Origin: Bacillota bacterium
GTDB lineage: Bacteria; Bacillota; Dethiobacteria; DTU022; UBA8154
Direction: 5' to 3'
NCBI GenBank assembly: GCA_003444595.1
Contig: DLUO01000140.1
Coordinates: forward strand, 1-20,697
DNA: 20,697 nucleotides
Below the pieces are notes generated by a model. That model did no database searches and was not told the origin of the DNA. It worked only from the letters and a program-made list of their open reading frames with translations. This document shows, one piece after another, positions 5,589-12,424 of this stretch (position 1 is its first letter; the number at the start of each line of letters is the position of its first letter). The position numbers and the translations under genes are program-made.

Positions 5589-7130
5589 ATGGAAAAAGAA
5601 AAAGTAATCATTTTTGACAGTACTTTGCGAGACGGGGAGCAAACACCCGGAGCGAAACTTAATCCCCGGGAAAAACTGAAAATAGCTCATCAGCTTGCCC
5701 GTTTAAACGTTGATGTAATTGAGGCGGGTTTCCCTATTTCATCCCCCGGAGACTTCCGTGCAGTGCAGCAGATTTCAAGAGAAGTTAAGGGGCCCACGAT
5801 TGCTGCTCTTGCCAGGACTGTCAAGGAAGATATTGATTGTGCCTGGGATTCTGTAAAAGACGCAAAGAAGCCCCGTATCCATGTTTTCCTGGCAGCTTCC
5901 GATATCCATATGGAGAAAAAGTTGCGCAAGAGCCCCGAAACATGCCTGCAGGAAGCGGTGCAGGCTGTAAAATATGCCAAAAGCTTGACTGCTGACGTAG
6001 AGTATTCTTTAGAGGATGCTACCAGGGCGCGTGAAGAATATATTTTTAAGGTTGTGGAGGCCGTTATCGATGCCGGGGCAACCGTGGTAAACATTCCTGA
6101 TACGGTAGGTTATGCTGTTCCGGAAGAATTTGGCGGATTAATCAAAAAGATAAAAACCAAAGTCCCCAATGCTGATAAAGTGATAATCAGTGTGCATTGC
6201 CATAATGACCTTGGCCTGGCGGTGATGAATTCATTGAGCGCAGTGCAAAATGGGGCCAGGCAGGTGGAATGTAATGTTAACGGTATCGGTGAAAGGGCAG
6301 GAAACGCTGCACTAGAAGAGATTGTTTTGAACATGATCATCAGAAAAGATTATTTTCCATTTAAAACAGACATTAACTTAAAAGAAATTTATCGGACCAG
6401 CCGCATGGTAAGCAAGCTGACCGGTATACCGATTCCCGTTAACAAAGCAGTCATTGGTATAAATGCCTTTGCCCATTCTTCGGGGATACACCAGGATGGG
6501 GTATTAAAAGACAAAAGTACCTATGAGATAATTAATGCCGAGTTAATAGGCGGTCAGGCCGCCCAAATGATACTTACGGCCCGTTCGGGGCGCCATGCCG
6601 TGCGCCATGAGTTGGAAAGCATGAATTACCAGCTCAATGATGAAGATTTTGAGAAATTTTACCTCCGTTTTTTGGAGCTGGCAGACAAAAAGAAAGAAGT
6701 ATACCGGGAAGACCTGGAAGCCTTGCTTATCGATATTTCATTTGCAGAGCCCACCTACGAGCTGGAATATCTTCAAACAGTCAGCGGAACCAAAACTATA
6801 CCGGCAGCAGTGGTACGACTGCGCAAAGGTGAAGAAACCTTTGAACAAGTGTCCAGTGGAGCCGGCCCGATTGACGCCGCTTATAAAGCGATCGACAGGA
6901 TTACGAACATTACCACCCGCCTGGAGAATTATAACCTGCGTGCCGTTACCCGTGGTATGGACGCCCTTGGCGAGGTTTCCATAAAGATAACCCATGATGA
7001 TAAAAATATAATCGGCCGTGGTGTGAGCACAGATATTGTGGAGGCCAGTGTTAAAGCCTATCTTGATAGTATAAACAAGCTGATAAACATGCTGGCGCAC
7101 GTTAACAATAACAATAATAAAGAAAAGTAG
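5589..7130 (+). CDS. leuA: 2-isopropylmalate synthase
   Basis: LeuA joins acetyl-CoA and 2-oxoisovalerate, the committed step of leucine synthesis. The 513-residue length fits the bacterial LeuA with catalytic barrel plus regulatory domain. The signature DSTLRDGEQTPG is at residues 10-21 (R14, D15), the metal ligands VHCHNDLGLA at 202-211, and NGIGERAGNAALEE at 231-244. HSSGIHQDG marks the linker region. The C-terminal part from about 375 is the LeuA dimer domain, which binds leucine for feedback inhibition. ATG 5589 has AAGGTGAT upstream and follows a leucine T-box, so both transcription (by tRNA charging) and activity (by leucine) are likely controlled. No other leu genes follow; the next gene is lexA with its own promoter. 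A citramalate synthase role is possible for this superfamily but less likely given the leucine specifier. Confidence 0.95.
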   Translation: MEKEKVIIFDSTLRDGEQTPGAKLNPREKLKIAHQLARLNVDVIEAGFPISSPGDFRAVQQISREVKGPTIAALARTVKEDIDCAWDSVKDAKKPRIHVFLAASDIHMEKKLRKSPETCLQEAVQAVKYAKSLTADVEYSLEDATRAREEYIFKVVEAVIDAGATVVNIPDTVGYAVPEEFGGLIKKIKTKVPNADKVIISVHCHNDLGLAVMNSLSAVQNGARQVECNVNGIGERAGNAALEEIVLNMIIRKDYFPFKTDINLKEIYRTSRMVSKLTGIPIPVNKAVIGINAFAHSSGIHQDGVLKDKSTYEIINAELIGGQAAQMILTARSGRHAVRHELESMNYQLNDEDFEKFYLRFLELADKKKEVYREDLEALLIDISFAEPTYELEYLQTVSGTKTIPAAVVRLRKGEETFEQVSSGAGPIDAAYKAIDRITNITTRLENYNLRAVTRGMDALGEVSIKITHDDKNIIGRGVSTDIVEASVKAYLDSINKLINMLAHVNNNNNKEK

Positions 7131-7186
7131 TTCTTTAACTTTACGTAAATGTTTTAGTTTTCCGAAACCGTTTCCCCGGGTTTCCC

Positions 7187-7200
7187 CGAACCGTTGTTTG
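7187..7200 (+). promoter_or_regulatory. LexA (SOS) box
   Basis: CGAACCGTTGTTTG matches the Gram-positive SOS box (CGAAC, four bases, GTTCG) with one mismatch in the conserved half-sites. It overlaps the -35 element of the lexA promoter, so bound LexA would block its own transcription. Confidence 0.8.
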
Positions 7201-7226
7201 CTAATATTATCATATTATGTTATAAT
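7198..7226 (+). promoter_or_regulatory. lexA promoter with extended -10
   Basis: TTGCTA (7198-7203), a 17-nt spacer and TATAAT (7221-7226), preceded by TGT (7218-7220), making an extended -10. The -35 overlaps the end of the SOS box. Confidence 0.8.
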
Positions 7227-7260
7227 AATTGAGCTAACAATTTTAAGGGGTTGGTTTTAT

Positions 7261-7878
7261 TTGAAAAAATTAACTGCACGGCAGAGAGAAATATTGAATT
7301 TTATAAATGAAGAGGTTAGGCATAAAAATTATCCTCCTTCTGTACGCGAGATTTGCCAGGCAATGGGTCTTAGCTCCAGCTCCACAGTCCATGCCCATCT
7401 GAAAGCGCTGGAAAAAAAGGGCTTTATTAAAAGAGATCCTACAAAACCCCGCGCCATTGCAGTACTAGATCACCCTGCAAACCCCCAGCAAAAACTAAGA
7501 TCCCGGCTTGTTCCCCTACTTGGTCAGGTAACAGCCGGGACACCGGTACTGGCCGAGGAAAATATTGAAAGCTACCTTGCCCTTCCGGAGGAGATGGCTA
7601 AGGGGAACAAGCTATTTTTGCTGCGTGTTAAAGGTGACAGCATGAAAGAGGCGGGTATATTCCCGGGGGATTTGGTGATCGTCAGGCAACAGCCCTCGGC
7701 AGAAAACGGTGAAATCGTAGTAGCTCTGGTGGGCGATGAATCTACAGTAAAACGGTTCTTCAGAGAAACAGATCATATACGCCTTCAACCGGAAAACCCG
7801 GACTATGAGCCAATAATTGCAAAGCACGATATGCGTATACTCGGCAAGGTAATTGGTTTGCTGAGAATTTTGGAGTGA
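7261..7878 (+). CDS. lexA: LexA repressor, SOS regulator with self-cleaving protease domain
   Basis: LexA represses DNA-damage genes and cuts itself when RecA filaments form. The 205-residue protein has the N-terminal winged helix (KKLTARQREILNFI, then PSVREICQAMGLSSSSTVHAHLKALEKKGFI, residues about 3-55). The S24-type domain follows, with cleavage site A92-G93 in QVTAGTP, nucleophile S127 in KGDSM and general base K164 in STVKRFF. I chose TTG 7261 because AAGGGG (7245-7250) lies 10 nt upstream and homology starts there; the frame is open upstream into the promoter. A LexA box at the promoter indicates autoregulation. It converges with ynbB with a single nucleotide between the stops. Confidence 0.95.
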   Translation: MKKLTARQREILNFINEEVRHKNYPPSVREICQAMGLSSSSTVHAHLKALEKKGFIKRDPTKPRAIAVLDHPANPQQKLRSRLVPLLGQVTAGTPVLAEENIESYLALPEEMAKGNKLFLLRVKGDSMKEAGIFPGDLVIVRQQPSAENGEIVVALVGDESTVKRFFRETDHIRLQPENPDYEPIIAKHDMRILGKVIGLLRILE

Positions 7879-7879
7879 A

Positions 7880-9217
7880 CTAATCCTGCTCAAGGATTGC
7901 CTCCAGAATAGAGGCCAGGCCGAGGATTACATGATTATAGGTAAGCCCGCCTTGAATATATACAGTAAAAGGCTCGCGCAGCGGGGCATCTGCGCTGAAT
8001 TCACTGGAGGCGCCCTGGACAAATGTTCCGGCTGCCATATAAACAGGATCAGAGTAACCCGCGGTAGCTCCAGCCACAGGTGTTAAATGTGAATTTACAG
8101 GTGAGGCGCTCTGCACAGCGAGGCATAGTTTTTCCAGTTCTTTTTTGCTTTTAAGACGCACTGCCTGAACAATATCTCCTCTTTTAGCATTATACCGGGG
8201 TTCTACTTCATATCCTACCGACTCTAAAGCCGCGGCAATGGTTGTTGCACCTTTTAACGCTTCACCGGTAAGCTGTGGCGCCATAAATAGACCCTGGAAA
8301 AAGAGCCTTTTGTTATGGATAAAGGCCCCTAATTCTTTACCTAACCCCGGAGCTGTCATGGCATGGCTGATTTTATCCAGATACTTTTTTTTGCCGGCTA
8401 TATAACCTCCTGTCGGGGCCAGCCCGCCCCCGGGGTTTTTAATCAATGACCCGGCGATCACATCGGCGCCTGCTTCTAGAGGCTCTTTTTTTTCAACGAA
8501 TTCACCGTAACAATTATCGATAAAAATAATTAGATCGGAATTGATGCTGCGGATTTTCTGAACCATTTTTTCAATTTCCTGTATTGTTAGAGCTGAACGA
8601 TAGGGATCGTAACCTCTAGAGCGCTGAATAAAGACCACCCTGGTAGGTTCTTGAAGCAGTTTCCGGCAAGAAGTTTGAGCTGGTGTGCCAAAATCCTTCA
8701 AATTAACGTTACTGTAAGTTATGCCCCATTCACGAAGAGTGCCTTCAGCTTCAGATGGCGATGTACTCTCTCCACTGATAGCCCGGAAAAGGGTATCATA
8801 TGGTTGGCCCGTAACGGAAACTAGACGATCACCCGGTCTTAACAGGCCCCGAAAACAGCTAAAAATAGTGTGTGTCCCCGAGACGAAATGAGGCCTGACA
8901 ATAGCATCTTCACCTTTAAATACTTGGGCGAAAAGCTCCTCCAATTTTTCCCTTCCCAGATCATGATAACCATAACCTTCGTTAGAGTTAAAGCAATCAT
9001 CAGTTATCTTAACTTTCTTAAAAGCTTTTAGGACTTTCGCCTGATTATACAGGCTTGTTGCGTCAATTTCCCGGTGCTGTTCCGCTGCCATTGCTTCTGC
9101 TTGTTTTATTATCTCGACAATAGTTGGCTTAATGTGTGTCAACTGCCACCAGTTCAAAGTTAAATCATCTCCATAAAAATGCTTTTCCTCCGCACGATCG
9201 TATTCAAATTTTAACAT
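7880..9217 (-). CDS. ynbB: YnbB-like PLP enzyme (methionine gamma-lyase family, 'aluminium resistance' protein)
   Basis: A 445-residue fold-type I pyridoxal-phosphate enzyme of the family once named aluminium resistance protein and now grouped with methionine gamma-lyases. It shows EGYGYHDLGREKLEELFAQVF, then VRPHFVSGTHTI, GQPYDTLFRAI, the cofactor aspartate in FIDNCYGEF (D234) and the Schiff-base lysine K260 in GSLIKNPGGG. The true substrate is not known; metal-resistance naming is weak. I chose ATG 9217. A longer frame from TTG 9259 would put the start inside the hfq terminator stem, without a Shine-Dalgarno. The site at 9217 itself has only GCAGGCGG directly before it, so initiation may be weak. 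The position behind hfq is conserved in Firmicutes, but the terminator suggests separate or read-through expression. Confidence 0.88.
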   Translation of the reverse strand: MLKFEYDRAEEKHFYGDDLTLNWWQLTHIKPTIVEIIKQAEAMAAEQHREIDATSLYNQAKVLKAFKKVKITDDCFNSNEGYGYHDLGREKLEELFAQVFKGEDAIVRPHFVSGTHTIFSCFRGLLRPGDRLVSVTGQPYDTLFRAISGESTSPSEAEGTLREWGITYSNVNLKDFGTPAQTSCRKLLQEPTRVVFIQRSRGYDPYRSALTIQEIEKMVQKIRSINSDLIIFIDNCYGEFVEKKEPLEAGADVIAGSLIKNPGGGLAPTGGYIAGKKKYLDKISHAMTAPGLGKELGAFIHNKRLFFQGLFMAPQLTGEALKGATTIAAALESVGYEVEPRYNAKRGDIVQAVRLKSKKELEKLCLAVQSASPVNSHLTPVAGATAGYSDPVYMAAGTFVQGASSEFSADAPLREPFTVYIQGGLTYNHVILGLASILEAILEQD

Positions 9218-9235
9218 ACCGCCTGCGGTAATACA

Positions 9236-9267
9236 ATTAAAAGACACTTGCTTACCCAAGTGCCTTT
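9236..9267 (-). terminator. Intrinsic terminator after hfq
   Basis: On the minus strand AAAGGCACTTG pairs with CAAGTGTCTTT (11 pairs, one G-U) around the loop GGTAAG, followed by TTTTAATT. It closes the mutS-mutL-miaA-hfq unit and argues against the TTG 9259 start for ynbB. Confidence 0.82.
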
Positions 9268-9352
9268 ATCTTGAAACTCACACATATTTCATATTAGAAA
9301 AAATAAAAGGAAAAAAGCTTTTGAAAAATCGCAATAGCAACCCCGAAAAACC

Positions 9353-9604
9353 TTACGAGGTGACTTCCTGGTCTGTTGACATGAGGTTAATACTAATATT
9401 ACGGAACGGTATTATGGTAGAAACAGCGTGTTTATATACAAGTTGCTGCTTTCCGTCCACATCCAGAAGCACGGTAAAACTGTCAAAACTGCGAATGCTT
9501 CCTTTAATTTGATACCCATTAACTAAAAATATTGTTGCAGGTACATTTTCTTTACGTAGTTGGTTTAAAAAATTATCCTGAAGATTAAAAGAGCCTTTCG
9601 ACAT
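9353..9604 (-). CDS. hfq: RNA chaperone Hfq
   Basis: Hfq forms a hexameric Sm-like ring that binds small RNAs and mRNAs. The 83-residue protein carries NLQDNFLNQLRKENVPATIFLVNGYQIKG (residues 7-35, Sm1 with the Q8-type proximal-face residue) and the Sm2 signature YKHAVSTI (about 57-64), with a short tail as usual in Firmicutes. The ATG has AGGAGGCGAT upstream. It lies 44 nt behind miaA, the order miaA-hfq conserved across bacteria, and is followed by a strong terminator. Confidence 0.96.
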   Translation of the reverse strand: MSKGSFNLQDNFLNQLRKENVPATIFLVNGYQIKGSIRSFDSFTVLLDVDGKQQLVYKHAVSTIIPFRNISINLMSTDQEVTS

Positions 9605-9648
9605 TGATATCGCCTCCTTCTTCTTTTTACTCTATTCGGTAAAAGATA

Positions 9649-10614
9649 TCAATATCCTTCCACCATAGAACAAATAATATCCAAAACTGGGGTTTTTTTC
9701 GTGTTACCTGGTTTCCGCTCAAGCCACCTAATCCTTTGATCTGCGCGGAACCAGGTTAACTGTCTTTTGGCATAACGCCTTGTATCCTTTTTAAATGTGT
9801 TAACAGCAGTTTCCCAATCCCAATTTCCCTCCAGAAAGCTGGCAAGATGAAAATAGCCCAGGGATTGCATGGATTTTAAGTCGCTTCTAAAACCTCTTTC
9901 CAGCAATCCTTTTACTTCCTTTAATAGTCCTTTTTCGAGCATCAACTCTACTCTTCGATTAATCCGTTCATAGAGATATGTCCTCTCCATGGCAATACCA
10001 ACCATAAAGAGTTGATAATTGCTTTGCTTTTTTCTTGTGCGCTCCCATTGTACAGAGATAGGTTCTCCTGTCAGATAAAAAAATTCCAAAGCCCTGATTA
10101 TTCTCCGCGAATCATTGGGATGCACCCTTTCCGCCGCCAGAGGGTCCACTTCTCTGAGCAACCGGAAGAGTGTATCTTTCCCTTTTAATTCCATTTCCTC
10201 CTGCAGATATCTTCTTAAGGAGGGGTTTACTTTCCCGCTGCAGAAAGTATAATCGTCCACGACCGCTTTAATATATAGGCCGGTCCCTCCGGTTAGGATG
10301 GGAAGTTTACCCCTGTTATGGACCTCACGGATACAGTTCTTTGCCATCTGCTGGTAATCATATACTGTAAAGTCGATATCTGGATCAACAATATCGATCA
10401 TATGATGGGGAACTCCCCTTCTCTCTTCCAACGTAGGTTTGGCTGTCCCAATATCCATATAACGGTAAACCTGAACTGAATCTGCGGAAATGACCTCGCC
10501 CCTCAGTCGATGGGCCAGTTCTATGGCAATCTCTGTTTTCCCGACGGCTGTCGGCCCCACGATGACAAGAAGAGGAATAGGGTATTCCTGACGAAAAGCG
10601 GCCTGACCTGTCAC
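9649..10614 (-). CDS. miaA: tRNA dimethylallyltransferase
   Basis: MiaA transfers a dimethylallyl group to N6 of A37 in tRNAs that read codons starting with U; the product is then thiomethylated by MiaB, encoded in the same window. The 321-residue protein has a P-loop GPTAVGKT (20-27), ADSVQVYRYMDIGTAKP, VPHHMIDIVDP, GGTGLYIKA, and a C-terminal QLTWFRADQRIRWL typical of the family. I chose GTG 10614: AGGCGGGG lies 6 nt upstream and the start is 1 nt after the mutL stop, giving translational coupling. An in-frame ATG at 10650 would overlap mutL by 35 nt and lacks a Shine-Dalgarno. Confidence 0.95.
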   Translation of the reverse strand: MTGQAAFRQEYPIPLLVIVGPTAVGKTEIAIELAHRLRGEVISADSVQVYRYMDIGTAKPTLEERRGVPHHMIDIVDPDIDFTVYDYQQMAKNCIREVHNRGKLPILTGGTGLYIKAVVDDYTFCSGKVNPSLRRYLQEEMELKGKDTLFRLLREVDPLAAERVHPNDSRRIIRALEFFYLTGEPISVQWERTRKKQSNYQLFMVGIAMERTYLYERINRRVELMLEKGLLKEVKGLLERGFRSDLKSMQSLGYFHLASFLEGNWDWETAVNTFKKDTRRYAKRQLTWFRADQRIRWLERKPGNTKKTPVLDIICSMVEGY

Positions 10615-10615
10615 T

Positions 10616-12421
10616 TTAACCCCGCCTTTTGAAATGCTTTTCAATATCATACTTCTCTATTTTGATGGCAACAGGCCTTCCGTGGGGGCAAAAAAAGGGA
10701 TTCTTACATTTTTCCAACTGTGCCAGCAGAGAACTGATTTCTTCTATCGTTAAGTGCTCGTTAGCCTTGATTGCAGCTTTGCAGGAAAGACTTAATAATA
10801 TTTCTTTTTGGAACTCCCCTCCTGTTAAGTCCGGGTCAGAGACCTCCTCCAGAATGTCCAGTATTAATTCAGCTGTAATTATATCTCGCAGGAAAAAGGG
10901 CACCGCTCTGATAATAACAGTATTATTGCCAAATTGCTCCATTTCTAATCCCAGTTCCCTTAAAAGCGCCAATTTATCTTTTACCGTGTCGGCAATCTGC
11001 AGAGGGAGTTCCACGGCTAGCGGAAGTATTTCCTGGATATATTGTTCTTTTTCCTCTTTTTGCTTCCGTTGCTGTAATTTTTCCCATATTACCCTTTCAT
11101 GAGCGGCGTGTTGGTCTATAAAAATCAGCTTATCTTCCTTTTGAACAGCTATATAAGTAGAGAAAAGCTGTCCTTTAATTAAACCGTCAAAACATCTTTC
11201 TGTAAAGGGTTCTGCACTTAGAGCGCTGTTTATAATGTTTTTTTCCGAGAAAGGTATCCTGCTTTCGGCAACTTGAAGTTGCAAATTGCGCCGAGTGTAA
11301 TCATGGTATGAATTGTCTTTGACAGTTTTGATAGTGTCTTCCGGGTGAAAGTCCTCTTTAATATCCTGCTTGGCGGTTATTTCTGGAGAGGTATCCTTAT
11401 CCCGTATGTTTTGTTTATATACAATAGGAAGAAAATACGCAGGTGTAAAAGCTTCTTTAAGACTTTGTTCGAGGAAAAGACGCACCCGCTCTTCCTGGTG
11501 AAAGCGTACTTCTATTTTAGAGGGATGCACATTTACATCGAGGTTTTCAGGAGCTATGTCCAGGAAAAGAAATGCTACCGGATACCGTTTGGAAGTAACT
11601 ATGCCCGCAAAACTCCTGTCCAACGCTTTTTGTATCAACTGGCTACGTATATAGCGGCCGTTAATGTAAAACAGCTGGTAATTTCTACTATTGCGGGAGT
11701 AAGCAGGGTTGCTTACGTATCCCTTCAGAATAAATTCTGCAGACTCAAAGTGTAGAGGCACGAGTTCACGAGCAAGATCGTTACCGAAAATTTTAGTAAT
11801 AACGTTTAGTAGCTTTCCGTCACCCGGTAATTCCAGTATCACCTCGTTTTGTTTAATCAATGAAAAAGCTGTGTCAGGCCTGGAGAGGGCCAGGAGATGA
11901 ATTATCCTGGAAATCTTTCCAGCCTCGGAAGCGACTCCTTTTAAAAATTTCAGGCGTGCCGGTGTATTATAAAAAAGATCCTTAACTGTAATCCGGGTTC
12001 CGGGCGGGAAGCCTATTTCCTTGGTTTCTTTTTCAACTCCCCCCTCCAAAAAAATATATCTTCCCGTCTCTTCATTACGATGACGGGTACTGATAGACAT
12101 TCTGGAGACGGAGGCTATACTGGGTAAAGCTTCACCGCGAAAACCTAAAGTACAGATTGCTTGCAGGTCTTGCAGAGAGCTTATTTTGCTCGTTGCGTGT
12201 CTTTCCAGTGCCAGGCGAACCTCACCGGCAGGAATTCCACTGCCGTCATCAATTACAGTGATTTCCTGGAGGCCGCCTCTTTTAAAGATTACTTTGATAC
12301 GTTTGGCTCCGGCATCCAGCGAATTTTCTACAAGCTCTTTCACAACAGAAGCGGGATTCTCCACGATCTCTCCCGCAGCGATCTGTTCGGAAATTCTGAT
12401 ATCCAATTTGTGGATAGGCAT
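10616..12421 (-). CDS. mutL: DNA mismatch repair protein MutL, endonuclease type
   Basis: MutL links mismatch recognition by MutS to strand removal. The 601-residue protein has the GHKL ATPase motifs ENSLDAG (32-38), DDGSGI (58-63) and GFRGEAL (93-99). Its C-terminal domain carries the metal-binding nicking motif DQHAAHERVIWE (from 436), SCKAAIKA, and CPHGRP (578-583), so it is the latent-endonuclease type used by bacteria without MutH. A poorly conserved linker spans about 335-410. The ATG lies 3 nt after the mutS stop; its AAGGAG site is inside the end of mutS. Confidence 0.96.
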   Translation of the reverse strand: MPIHKLDIRISEQIAAGEIVENPASVVKELVENSLDAGAKRIKVIFKRGGLQEITVIDDGSGIPAGEVRLALERHATSKISSLQDLQAICTLGFRGEALPSIASVSRMSISTRHRNEETGRYIFLEGGVEKETKEIGFPPGTRITVKDLFYNTPARLKFLKGVASEAGKISRIIHLLALSRPDTAFSLIKQNEVILELPGDGKLLNVITKIFGNDLARELVPLHFESAEFILKGYVSNPAYSRNSRNYQLFYINGRYIRSQLIQKALDRSFAGIVTSKRYPVAFLFLDIAPENLDVNVHPSKIEVRFHQEERVRLFLEQSLKEAFTPAYFLPIVYKQNIRDKDTSPEITAKQDIKEDFHPEDTIKTVKDNSYHDYTRRNLQLQVAESRIPFSEKNIINSALSAEPFTERCFDGLIKGQLFSTYIAVQKEDKLIFIDQHAAHERVIWEKLQQRKQKEEKEQYIQEILPLAVELPLQIADTVKDKLALLRELGLEMEQFGNNTVIIRAVPFFLRDIITAELILDILEEVSDPDLTGGEFQKEILLSLSCKAAIKANEHLTIEEISSLLAQLEKCKNPFFCPHGRPVAIKIEKYDIEKHFKRRG

Positions 12422-12424
12422 CTT

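Noticed and set aside
9218..9259. Longer ynbB start at TTG 9259
   Set aside because: The codon lies inside the hfq terminator stem and has no Shine-Dalgarno; ATG 9217 fits better.
11345..11755. Plus-strand 136-codon frame inside mutL
   Set aside because: Fully antisense to a conserved gene, without a plausible start site or recognisable protein pattern.
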